NCBI GenBank assembly: GCA_902477645.1
Contig: CABSIA010000087.1
Span: 1-12,478 of the forward strand
DNA: 12,478 nucleotides
Reading direction: 5' to 3'
Origin: an uncultured Prevotella sp.
GTDB taxonomy: Bacteria > Bacteroidota > Bacteroidia > Bacteroidales > Bacteroidaceae
Of this stretch, positions 5,737-12,478 are shown one piece after another; position 1 is the stretch's first letter; each line of letters opens with the position of its first letter. The position numbers and the translations under genes were made by a program. The notes beneath the pieces are model-generated. The model saw only the letters and a program-made list of their open reading frames with translations. It searched no databases and was not told the DNA's origin.

Positions 5737-5767
5737 ATCCCGACAGGCTCATAATTCGGGATTTTTA
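5737..5767 (+). terminator. Weak terminator-like hairpin upstream of pyrK
   Basis: ATCCCGA (5737-5743) pairs with TCGGGAT (5756-5762) around a 12-nt loop and is followed by a short T-run (to 5767). It lies immediately before the pyrK -7 box, where a -33 element would be expected. It may stop read-through into pyrK, but the large loop and short T-run make this uncertain. Confidence 0.4.
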
Positions 5768-5770
5768 TCG

Positions 5771-5778
5771 TATCTTTG
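5771..5778 (+). promoter_or_regulatory. Predicted -7 box for pyrK-pyrD
   Basis: TATCTTTG matches TAnnTTTG and would start transcription near 5784, about 53 nt before the chosen pyrK ATG. The -33 region carries no TTG; a hairpin occupies it instead. A start at the in-frame ATG 5792 would leave a leader of only about 8 nt, another reason to prefer 5837. Confidence 0.55.
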
Positions 5779-5836
5779 CAATTGGAACGGAATGTTTCGT
5801 TATAGGATAATTAACGACTACCTTATTAGTATATAT

Positions 5837-6613
5837 ATGAAGAAACATTGTTTAGACCTTACGGTCAATAGTATTGAGAGGCTAAGCGACAAGCACGTCT
5901 TGATAAAATTGGGATGCGGTGAGGGCTTGCCCGCCATGCTTCCGGGGCAGTTTGTGGAGGTGCGTGTTGACGATTCGCCTGCTACATTCCTCCGTCGCCC
6001 TATTTCTATAAACTTCGTAGACGAGGCTAAGGGCGAGCTGTGGCTCCTTGTGGCTATGATTGGTGAGGGAACACGCAGGCTTGGCAGGCTTCAGCCTGGT
6101 GACACAGTGAATTGCCTTCTGCCTTTAGGCAACGGTTTTACGATGCCTAAAGGTGCCCAGTCGAAAGTTTTGCTTGTCGGCGGCGGTGTAGGCATTGCCC
6201 CATTGCTCTATTTCGGCAAGAAGATAAAGGATGCTGGCGGTGAGCCTACATTCCTGCTTGGCGGGCGCTCGGCTGCCGACATGATAGAGCTTGATGAGTT
6301 TAAGGCTCTCGGCAGGGTTCTCGTCACGACAGAGGACGGCAGCATGGGCGAGAAAGGATTTGTGACAAACCACCCGGCTCTGGAAACTGAGCATTTCGAC
6401 CAGATTTCCACTTGTGGCCCTAAGCCTATGATGGTGGCTGTGGCACGGTATGCCAACAGTCACGGCATAGAGTGTGAGGTCTCGCTGGAGAACATGATGG
6501 CGTGTGGTCTTGGTGCCTGTCTGTGTTGCGTAGAGAACACTGTAGAGGGCAATGTGTGTGTATGTAAGGAAGGTCCAGTGTTAAATATTAAGAAACTGAA
6601 ATGGCAGCTCTAA
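5837..6613 (+). CDS. pyrK: Dihydroorotate dehydrogenase B, electron-transfer subunit
   Basis: PyrK carries FAD and a [2Fe-2S] cluster and passes electrons from PyrD to NAD+ in the fourth step of pyrimidine synthesis, in the cytoplasm. With the ATG at 5837 the protein is 258 residues, normal for the family. The ferredoxin-reductase-like FAD domain shows RRPIS (53-57). The nucleotide-binding domain shows GGGVGIAPL (115-123) and CGPKPM (193-198). The C-terminal cluster domain has C223-x4-C228-x2-C231-x11-C243 (ACGLGACLCC ... VCKEGP), with extra Cys at 230 and 241. The upstream in-frame ATG at 5792 would add 15 residues without family resemblance. The last 13 nt overlap pyrD, typical of translational coupling of two subunits needed in equal amounts. 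Confidence 0.95.
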   Translation: MKKHCLDLTVNSIERLSDKHVLIKLGCGEGLPAMLPGQFVEVRVDDSPATFLRRPISINFVDEAKGELWLLVAMIGEGTRRLGRLQPGDTVNCLLPLGNGFTMPKGAQSKVLLVGGGVGIAPLLYFGKKIKDAGGEPTFLLGGRSAADMIELDEFKALGRVLVTTEDGSMGEKGFVTNHPALETEHFDQISTCGPKPMMVAVARYANSHGIECEVSLENMMACGLGACLCCVENTVEGNVCVCKEGPVLNIKKLKWQL

Positions 6614-7506
6614 ATGTAAAAATTGGGTCATTGGAGTTGAAGAATCCTGTAATGACCGCTTCCGGCACTTTTGGCTATGGTCTCGAATTTGCCGATCTTG
6701 TGCCGCTGAACGAGATTGGCGGCATTATAGTAAAGGGCACAACCCTTAAGCCGCGTGAGGGCAACGACTACCCGAGAATGGCTGAGACTACGGGCGGAAT
6801 GCTAAATTGTGTAGGACTGCAGAACAAGGGCGTTGACTATTTTTGTGAGCATATTTATCCGCAGATAAAGGATATCGACTCGCGGATGATAGTTAATGTC
6901 AGTGGCGACAGTCCGGAGAACTATGCGCTCTGTGCAGAGAAAATTGACGCTCTTGAGGCTATACCAGCCATTGAGTTGAATATCTCGTGTCCGAACGTAC
7001 ACGACGGAGGTATGGCGTTTGGAGTTACCTGTGCGGGGGCTGCAAGTGTGGTGAGGGCTGTAAGGGCTAAGTATTCAAAAACTCTCATTGTAAAGCTCTC
7101 GCCAAATGTCACGAACATTGTCGACATAGCCAAGGCGTGCGAGGCAGAGGGCGCCGATTCTGTCTCGCTGATAAACACCCTTATGGGCATGTCGATTGAT
7201 ATTGAGCGCCGCTGCTCACGTTTGAGCATTGGCACGGGCGGATTGAGTGGCCCGGCCGTTAAGCCGGTTGCCGTACGCATGGTAAATCAGGTCGCAAAGG
7301 GCGTAAAGATACCTGTCGTAGGTCTTGGCGGCATTTGCACTGCCGAGGATGCCATAGAGTTTTTCATGGCAGGCGCGACTGCGATAGAAATCGGCACCGC
7401 AAATTTTCTGAATCCTGCCGTAACGGTAAAGGTAAAGAACGGCATCAGCAAGTGGCTTGATGCCCACGGATGCTCTTCAGTCCGGGATATTGTAGGGGTG
7501 GTATGA
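6601..7506 (+). CDS. pyrD: Dihydroorotate dehydrogenase B, catalytic subunit (class 1B)
   Basis: This FMN enzyme oxidises dihydroorotate to orotate; with PyrK it forms the NAD+-linked heterotetramer of class 1B, which needs no quinone. The 301-residue TIM barrel shows the N-terminal NPVMTASGTFGYG (15-27) and KGTTLKPREGN (45-55). The class 1 catalytic cysteine is C130 in NISCPN (127-132), and further blocks are VKLSPNVTNI (164-173), INTLMGM (191-197) and GGLSGPAVKP (213-222). The phosphate-binding end of the barrel is IPVVGLGGI ... GATAIEIGTANF. Cys rather than Ser at the catalytic site separates it from class 2. The ATG lies inside the end of pyrK (overlap 13 nt). It is followed by a strong terminator 25 nt beyond the stop. 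Confidence 0.96.
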   Translation: MAALNVKIGSLELKNPVMTASGTFGYGLEFADLVPLNEIGGIIVKGTTLKPREGNDYPRMAETTGGMLNCVGLQNKGVDYFCEHIYPQIKDIDSRMIVNVSGDSPENYALCAEKIDALEAIPAIELNISCPNVHDGGMAFGVTCAGAASVVRAVRAKYSKTLIVKLSPNVTNIVDIAKACEAEGADSVSLINTLMGMSIDIERRCSRLSIGTGGLSGPAVKPVAVRMVNQVAKGVKIPVVGLGGICTAEDAIEFFMAGATAIEIGTANFLNPAVTVKVKNGISKWLDAHGCSSVRDIVGVV

Positions 7507-7531
7507 TTGCTTGAATGCCGCGCTATAACAA

Positions 7532-7576
7532 AAAAAACCGGTCCGCTGCACAAACGATGCAGCGGACCGGTTTTTT
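7532..7576. terminator. Strong bidirectional intrinsic terminator
   Basis: A-run plus CCGGTCCGCTGCA (7538-7550) pairs perfectly with TGCAGCGGACCGG plus T-run (7558-7576), giving a 19-bp stem with a 7-nt loop. The A/T runs supply a U-tract in both directions. It ends pyrKD on the plus strand and the pectate-lyase-like gene (stop at 7594) on the minus strand. Confidence 0.95.
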
Positions 7577-7593
7577 GTTACAGCCTTAGCGTT

Positions 7594-10500
7594 TTATTTG
7601 CTGATGTGCTTTTTGCCATTCTGAATGAAAATGCCTTTCGGGTTGTTGACTGGTTTTCCTGTAAGGTCGTATTTCTGTTTGTTGTCAGAATTCCCGTCGT
7701 CGGTGGCGTTGTTTATACCCGAAGGTTTTGACACCACCTTTATGATGCCGTCAGATGCGAGGCGTGATGTGTCCCATACCTGATTGGCAGAAGGTGTGGC
7801 AGGAGAAATTTCGGTGAAGCCAGTACCGGTTATAGCAGAAGTCAGGTTCAGTATTTTTATCTCTGTATCGTCAGCCAGGCCGGAAACCACTTCTTCCATA
7901 TTTATGATAAGAGTGGCGTCGTTAGCTTTCAGAATTCCGTTGATGGTGAGTGGCTGGCATGAGCCTGTTGAGCTGAGGTCGGCCTGCATGCTGCCGTTTA
8001 CGACAACCGGGCCTGCAATAGTTCCTGTTCCCGACAGGCATCCGTTTTCTTTTATGGTCATGAGCCCGGTACCTTGGTTTCTGCCATCGATAATCAGCCG
8101 TCCGCCTGTAACAATAGTTGTGCCGTTGTAGGTGTTGGTACCTGTGAGTCTCCAGAAGCCGTTGCCTTCTTTCACGATGTTTACGTTGCAGTTGTAATTC
8201 TTGGCAGAGCACCGGCGGTCAATATTTCCATTAAAAGTCTCGTCGGTATTGGCATTTCCAACTTGCCATGTAACGGTTTGCCCGGTTGTATTCTTTGTTG
8301 TTCCTCCAAGATATGTGCCCTTGTCGCCGCTCAGTCCGCCAAGTTTTATGGTCTTGTCTTTCTCCCAGTGAGTTACTCTGGTGTTGCCCTTAAGCATTAT
8401 CGTCGCATTTGGAATACCGCTGTTCTGAAGCATCAGCTGTGAGCCGTCGCTGTCGGTACCCTTGCCGTTGGCGACGAGAGTTCCGTAGAAGTTGCTCCAG
8501 TCTCCGGCTACGTATTCCCTGACGTAAGGAATTTTGTATTCCAGTGTTCCCTTACCAGACACTTTGCATTTGATAGAACAGTTTCTTTGAACGGTGAATG
8601 TTGAGTATGTGTTTTCCACGACCTCGATAGGGAACTCATAGTTAAGGCCTTGGTTGTCAGAAGATTTTGTAACGAAGTTGCCGCCAGCCATCACGAGCTT
8701 AGGCGATACGTTCCCGTTTTCTCCAAGAAATACCCTTTCCTTTGCCGCCATGTTCTTTAGATATTCCAGCTGCAGAGTTCCTCCTTTAAGGATAGTGTTT
8801 CCTGTGTAAGAGAAGAATTTTGCGCTTCCCGGTTTTACAATGCCCTCACCGTCGACGATTAGGTTTCCCGCACCGGAAAGAGCTCCTGTTATGCCGAGAG
8901 TGGTTGACGGGCTTTCTATTTTAAGAGTTGTCTCTTTGTAAATGTTTGCGCTTCTGTTTGTAGAGGCTGAGGTACCCGTATAGTTCCATGTTCCGCCGTC
9001 CCAAATCCAGTTCTGGGCATATTCTATAGATGCTCCGATAGAGCTTGGCTGTCCTCCGTCAGCAAGATATTGCAGGTTTACAGTTCCTCCATGAATAACG
9101 GTTGCGCCTGTATATTGGTTTTGCTGTTTCAGTGTAAGCGTTCCTTCTCCGTCTTTGTTCAGTGAGCCGTTTCCGCTTATGAAGCCGTTTCCCTGAATGG
9201 TGACGTTGGCGTTTCCTTTAACCACAACATTTTTAGGAGCCACCTCCTCGGTGAGCATTATAACGGTGTTGGTTTCAGGATTTATCAGTACGTTGTCGCC
9301 ATCCTTGAAACTTGTGGAATTATTGTTCCAGCACAAATCCTCATGGTTCCATTTCTTAAATGACGAGCCGCTCCAGGTGACATCTGCCTCGAAGTTGTCG
9401 CAGTCAACCATTTCTACATATTGCGGTTGTGTTTTAGTGTTCAGGTCAACATATTCCGACATCTGGTCACCTTTGAAGGCGGCAATTCTGACTTTGTATG
9501 CCGTGCCGGCTGTCAGGTTGCCGATAGTGTATTGCTCTGCATCGGCATCTGTGCGTGCCACTTCCTGATATGTGTCGCCGTTCTCTATCTCTACCACAAA
9601 TCCGTCCTCGCCTTTTGTAAAGTCAAACCATCCAATGGTTATGCTGTTGTCGGTAGAGGCCTTTTCTTCCACATTGACAGGCTTTCTCAGGAACAGCGGC
9701 ATATTGTCGTCGGCAAGGCTGTTTATGTAGTTCTCGATATTCGCATATCCGTTTTCAGCCAGAATCATGGCGTCGTCTTTTTCCGGGTTGGTGCCGTTTG
9801 CTTTTTCCCATTCGTCAGGCATTCCGTCTCCGTCGGTATCGGCAGGTTTCTCAAATGAGGCCATGTTCCATACAGAAGGTGCCCCGAAAGGCAATTGGTT
9901 CTCATCAGAGAGGAACGCTCCCTCTTTGCCCATGCTCATAGCCTCGCGGACCATATAGCAGTCTGCCATATCCCGGTAGGGCAGAGTGGCGCCGACTGTA
10001 GGCAGCAATTGGTCAGCCAGCTCGCTTGCAGGCCAAGTCTCGAGCTGTGGATAGTCGAAAGGAGTGTCGTGGAAGGTAGGCCCGCCGCCGTAGTTGCTTC
10101 TGTCTATCTCTGTGCCATCGGGAATGCCATTCATGTTTTTGTCCTGTATATTGTCTTCCGCATATATATGGAAGTCAGCATTTCCGCTTGTTATGGCATT
10201 AGCCGAAGAGCCTGTCATAGGTCCGTTTATGAACAGGTTGTTTGTTACGTTCACGTAAGACGTGCCCTGAGAGTCGCCTCCCATCAGGTAGCATCCGTTT
10301 TTCCAGTTGTAAACTATGCAGTTTACATATTGGCTTTTTCCCTTCACCTTGTTGTTTCGGGTGCTGTTGTCGCAATAGAAATTTCTGTAAAGAGTTATGT
10401 TGTCAGCCTGAATCAGTCCGCCTGCGCTATGCGAGAGAAGTCCTTGTCCGATGATGGAGTTCGACAAAGTGATATTTCCCAAATCGCCTTTTCCGTCGGG

Positions 10501-10989
10501 GTTAATAGAGAAAGTCTCGTCGAGTCCCCATGAGAACGAGCAATGGTCTATTATCATGTTTGTTCCGTTGGCAATGCCTGCCGCGTCTTTGCCTGATGTG
10601 CCGCCTTTTCCCATTCTGAATCTCATGTGTCTGACAATGATGTTGCTTGCGCCGGAAAACGACACGCCGTCGCCATAAACTACAACGCCTTCACCCGGTG
10701 CGGTTTGTCCTGCCACATATAGGTTTTTTGAGAATACAATTCTGCTGTTGATTTTGATAACACCCGCCACGTCGAAAACGACGATGCGGTTTGGCTGGCT
10801 CACGGCGTCTCTCAGCGAGCCTTGTCCTGAGTCGTTAAGGTTGGTTACGTGATAGACAGAGCCGTAGCGTCCGCCTGTCGCAAATCTTCCGAAGCCTTGT
10901 GCTCCTGGGAAAGCAAGCTGCTGCGCCTGTGCGCCAAGGCATGTAGCCATAAAAAAGACTACAAGTTGTTTCTTTTTTGGTAGTTTCAT
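7594..10989 (-). CDS. Secreted pectate-lyase-like protein with TSP3, Fn3-like and PATR repeats
   Basis: The start is taken at 10989, which gives 1131 residues beginning with a signal peptide (basic KLPKKK, hydrophobic core, likely cut after A22). The frame continues 29 codons upstream into the end of aroC without a signal. Residues about 25-380 resemble polysaccharide lyase family 1 parallel beta-helices: FPGAQGFGRFATGGR (27-41), LNDSGQGSLRDAV (51-63), VRHMRFRMG (119-127) and DHCSFSWGLDETFSI (148-162). Acidic calcium-type repeats follow at 283-296 and 384-400 (DTDGDGMPDEWE), then an Fn3-like domain (about 435-520). The remaining half holds at least three autotransporter-type beta-strand repeats (614-639, 714-741, 942-967; G-x-TLTL ... 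YTG-x-T-x-I-x-GGT pattern). It ends in YDLTGKPVNNPKGIFIQNGKK, like other Bacteroidales secreted proteins; use of type IX secretion is unproven. It probably acts on pectin-like glycans outside the cytoplasm. Confidence 0.87.
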   Translation of the reverse strand: MKLPKKKQLVVFFMATCLGAQAQQLAFPGAQGFGRFATGGRYGSVYHVTNLNDSGQGSLRDAVSQPNRIVVFDVAGVIKINSRIVFSKNLYVAGQTAPGEGVVVYGDGVSFSGASNIIVRHMRFRMGKGGTSGKDAAGIANGTNMIIDHCSFSWGLDETFSINPDGKGDLGNITLSNSIIGQGLLSHSAGGLIQADNITLYRNFYCDNSTRNNKVKGKSQYVNCIVYNWKNGCYLMGGDSQGTSYVNVTNNLFINGPMTGSSANAITSGNADFHIYAEDNIQDKNMNGIPDGTEIDRSNYGGGPTFHDTPFDYPQLETWPASELADQLLPTVGATLPYRDMADCYMVREAMSMGKEGAFLSDENQLPFGAPSVWNMASFEKPADTDGDGMPDEWEKANGTNPEKDDAMILAENGYANIENYINSLADDNMPLFLRKPVNVEEKASTDNSITIGWFDFTKGEDGFVVEIENGDTYQEVARTDADAEQYTIGNLTAGTAYKVRIAAFKGDQMSEYVDLNTKTQPQYVEMVDCDNFEADVTWSGSSFKKWNHEDLCWNNNSTSFKDGDNVLINPETNTVIMLTEEVAPKNVVVKGNANVTIQGNGFISGNGSLNKDGEGTLTLKQQNQYTGATVIHGGTVNLQYLADGGQPSSIGASIEYAQNWIWDGGTWNYTGTSASTNRSANIYKETTLKIESPSTTLGITGALSGAGNLIVDGEGIVKPGSAKFFSYTGNTILKGGTLQLEYLKNMAAKERVFLGENGNVSPKLVMAGGNFVTKSSDNQGLNYEFPIEVVENTYSTFTVQRNCSIKCKVSGKGTLEYKIPYVREYVAGDWSNFYGTLVANGKGTDSDGSQLMLQNSGIPNATIMLKGNTRVTHWEKDKTIKLGGLSGDKGTYLGGTTKNTTGQTVTWQVGNANTDETFNGNIDRRCSAKNYNCNVNIVKEGNGFWRLTGTNTYNGTTIVTGGRLIIDGRNQGTGLMTIKENGCLSGTGTIAGPVVVNGSMQADLSSTGSCQPLTINGILKANDATLIINMEEVVSGLADDTEIKILNLTSAITGTGFTEISPATPSANQVWDTSRLASDGIIKVVSKPSGINNATDDGNSDNKQKYDLTGKPVNNPKGIFIQNGKKHISK

Positions 10990-11035
10990 GTTTTTATGTA
11001 GTTTTCGTTGTTTTCCGGCTCTAAAAGTTGTCCCG

Positions 11036-12115
11036 CTATTTGGTTTTGGCAGTTTTGCTGATAAGGTAATTGTCAAGAATTACCATAGCCGTCATAGCCT
11101 CTACAATTGGTACAGCCCTTGGCAACACACACGGGTCGTGCCGTCCGCGTGCCTTCAGAGTAGTGGGGGCACCCTCGAGGTCGAGAGTTTCTTGTTGCGT
11201 CAGGATAGTTGCCACGGGTTTGAACGCCACACGGAAATATATGTCCTGTCCGTTGCTTATTCCGCCCTGTATGCCTCCGCTGTGGTTTGTCTCTGTAGAG
11301 ATTTTTCCGTTGTCGCAGACAAATTTGTCGTTTTGTTCTTTTCCTGTAGATGTTACGCAGCTGAAACCGTCGCCATATTCAAATCCCTTTGCGGCGTTTA
11401 TGCCGAGCATGGCAGCTCCGAGCTGTGCATGCAGCTTGTCAAACTCAGGCTCGCCCAGTCCTGCCGGGCATCCTTTCACAACGCATGTGATAATTCCGCC
11501 TATGGTGTTTCCCTCTGCTTTTGTCTGTGCTATGAGGGTCTCCATTTCCTTGGCTTTCTCATCATCGGGACACCTTACGATGTTGTTCTCTGCGTTGTCG
11601 AGGTCGTATTTTTTGTAATCGTTGTCTAAGGCGGTATTGCCTACTTGCGATGTGTAAGCCTTGATTTTTATGCCCAGTTCAGCAAGTGCGAGTTTGGCGA
11701 GTGCGCCACCCACGCATCTGCTGATTGTAATACGTGCCGACGAGCGTCCGCCGCCACGATGGTCTCTTATTCCGTATTTTGTCTGATACGTATAGTCGGC
11801 ATGCGACGGACGGAACAGGCATCTCATGTTCTCATAGTCCTGGCTGTGCTGATTGGTGTTTCTTACGATGAAGCCGATAGGACAGCCCGTCGACCTTCCC
11901 TCGAACACACCACTCAGCAGCTCCACCCTGTCGGCTTCCTGTCGGCCTGTGGTGATATGGCTCTGTCCCGGACGGCGGCGGTCAAGCTCGCTCTGAATAA
12001 AATCTAAGTCGATGTTTATTCCTGCCGGAAATCCGTCTACAACGCCTCCTATTGCCTCACCGTGGCTTTCGCCGAAAGTTGTCAGAGTTAGCAAATTGCC
12101 AAACGTGTTTCGCAT
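11036..12115 (-). CDS. aroC: Chorismate synthase
   Basis: This FMN-dependent enzyme removes phosphate from 5-enolpyruvylshikimate-3-phosphate to make chorismate, the branch point for aromatic amino acids, folate and quinones. The 359 residues match the usual length. Signatures visible are TFGESHG (13-19, with the active-site His18), RRRPGQS (46-52), YGIRDHRGGGRSSAR (114-128), GGIQGGISNG (280-289), FKPVATI (298-304) and GRHDPCVLPRAVP (324-336). The ATG at 12115 opens directly into the conserved N-terminus (MRNTFGNLLTLTTFGESHG). It lies 26 nt after the slyD stop and 46 nt before the lyase gene on the same strand. I see no TAnnTTTG box in either gap, so it may be transcribed from upstream of slyD. 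Confidence 0.97.
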   Translation of the reverse strand: MRNTFGNLLTLTTFGESHGEAIGGVVDGFPAGINIDLDFIQSELDRRRPGQSHITTGRQEADRVELLSGVFEGRSTGCPIGFIVRNTNQHSQDYENMRCLFRPSHADYTYQTKYGIRDHRGGGRSSARITISRCVGGALAKLALAELGIKIKAYTSQVGNTALDNDYKKYDLDNAENNIVRCPDDEKAKEMETLIAQTKAEGNTIGGIITCVVKGCPAGLGEPEFDKLHAQLGAAMLGINAAKGFEYGDGFSCVTSTGKEQNDKFVCDNGKISTETNHSGGIQGGISNGQDIYFRVAFKPVATILTQQETLDLEGAPTTLKARGRHDPCVLPRAVPIVEAMTAMVILDNYLISKTAKTK

Positions 12116-12141
12116 GAGATTTTTTCAATTAGTGTGTATGA

Positions 12142-12478
12142 TTAGTGATTTTTGCAACCGCATCCATTGCCATTTTCGTGATTATGGCAGTGGCCTTCGC
12201 CTTCTCCGTGATGGTGGCAGTGTCCGTGTCCATCGCCGCCTTCGTGGTGGCAATGTCCCTCGCCCTCACCGTGGCAATGACCGCCTCCGCATCCTTCGCA
12301 GTTTCCTCCGCATCCGCCTTCACCGCTAAGCATCTTTACGAACTCGGCCATTTCCTCGGCAGTAGCCTCATGCGACTCTAAGACAGTTCCCTTGAAGTTC
12401 AGAGTCTTGCCAGCCAACGGATGGTTCAGGTCTACGACAACCTTATCTTCGCCAATTTTGACGATGTTTCCGAGGAAT
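12142..12478 (-). CDS. slyD: SlyD-like FKBP peptidyl-prolyl isomerase, C-terminal part
   Basis: The gene enters from beyond the right end; 112 codons are visible. The FKBP/SlyD part reads GNIVKIGEDKVVVDLNHPLAGKT (as two joined blocks), with the family hallmark DLNHPLAGKTLNF followed by KGTVLESHEATAEEM. The tail of about 60 residues is dominated by Gly, His and Cys, with 14 His and 9 Cys by my count and repeated GHCH units, ending CGCKNH. In E. coli SlyD such a tail binds Ni2+ and other metals, while the FKBP and inserted-flap domains give isomerase and chaperone activity. A TTG at 12417 might be taken as a start, but it encodes the Leu of NHPLAG and is internal. The stop is 26 nt before aroC on the same strand. 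Confidence 0.93.
   Translation of the reverse strand, partial: FLGNIVKIGEDKVVVDLNHPLAGKTLNFKGTVLESHEATAEEMAEFVKMLSGEGGCGGNCEGCGGGHCHGEGEGHCHHEGGDGHGHCHHHGEGEGHCHNHENGNGCGCKNH

Larger units (their letters stand above)
5431..5836. other. Non-coding spacer between XRE gene and pyrK
   Basis: No credible gene lies here. From left to right it holds an unstructured part (5431-5524), the tandem hairpin array (5525-5637), an A/T-rich part without visible features (5638-5736), a terminator-like hairpin (5737-5767), the pyrK -7 box (5771-5778) and the pyrK leader. The frame of pyrK is open back to an ATG at 5792, but residues from there do not look like PyrK. Confidence 0.7.

Noticed and set aside
5792..5836. 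Earlier ATG for pyrK
   Set aside because: The added 15 residues do not resemble PyrK and the leader from the predicted start site would be only about 8 nt.
10919..10989. Lipoprotein signal (Cys in MATCLGA) on the lyase
   Set aside because: The residue before the Cys is Thr, which does not fit a lipobox. AQA before residue 23 gives a good signal peptidase I site.
10990..11076. Earlier start for the pectate-lyase-like gene
   Set aside because: It overlaps the end of aroC and puts 29 residues in front of a clear signal peptide that begins at 10989.
9895..11629. Long plus-strand frames opposite the lyase and aroC (9895-10533, 10988-11629, 11070-11618)
   Set aside because: They are antisense shadows of strongly supported minus-strand genes; the translations are Cys/Val/Ser-rich without motifs or a plausible promoter.
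12145..12381. Plus-strand frame encoding a hydrophobic Ala/Val/Ser-rich protein
   Set aside because: It is the complement of the repetitive Gly/His/Cys slyD tail, which yields apparent membrane-like sequence by chance.

Overview
The window looks like a contig end from a Bacteroidales genome (Bacteroides/Prevotella/Muribaculaceae range; the genus cannot be fixed from sequence alone). The reasons are several close matches to the Bacteroidetes -7 promoter box TAnnTTTG, little use of Shine-Dalgarno sequences, an HsdR-N-like gene divergent from holA, an NAD-type PyrK/PyrD pair, and a secreted pectate-lyase-like protein whose C-terminus resembles other Bacteroidales secreted proteins. The first 28 bases are an Illumina sequencing adapter, not genome, so the genomic sequence starts at base 29 inside a truncated gene.

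Layout: 29-343 (+) is the 3' end of aat (leucyl/phenylalanyl-tRNA-protein transferase). It converges, across a long hairpin, on 394-1956 (-), a DASS/SLC13 sodium:dicarboxylate symporter. Next comes 2239-2523 (+), a small one-pass membrane protein of unknown role. A 98-bp imperfect palindrome (2525-2622) made of repeated hairpins then separates it from 2630-3079 (-), a small standalone HsdR-N-type PD-(D/E)XK protein. That gene diverges from holA (3149-4177, +; DNA polymerase III delta) through a short promoter region in which two -7 boxes face each other inside a palindrome. After the holA terminator lies an AT-rich non-coding stretch of about 700 bp with a dense cluster of ATTTAG/CTAAAT words. 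It leads to a well-formed promoter and an XRE-type helix-turn-helix protein (4966-5430, +). A second non-coding stretch (5431-5836) holds a short degenerate tandem array with strong alternative hairpins and the promoter of pyrK-pyrD (5837-7506, +).

pyrKD ends at a very strong bidirectional terminator (7532-7576) shared with the convergent genes. These are, on the minus strand and in transcription order, slyD (cut by the window end), aroC (chorismate synthase), and a 1131-residue secreted pectate-lyase-like protein with TSP3, Fn3-like and autotransporter-type (PATR) repeats. The tight gaps (26 and 46 nt) suggest that slyD-aroC-lyase may be read as one unit, although their functions are unrelated.

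Most of the window is housekeeping: tRNA-dependent N-end tagging, C4-dicarboxylate uptake, clamp loading, the fourth step of pyrimidine synthesis, the last common step of aromatic synthesis, and folding/metal handling. I found no complete mobile element, tRNA, rRNA, CRISPR array or recognisable new multi-gene system. The most unusual material is non-coding: the 98-bp REPIN-like palindrome, the face-to-face holA/HsdR-N promoters, the ATTTAG cluster before the XRE gene, and the alternative-hairpin array after it.
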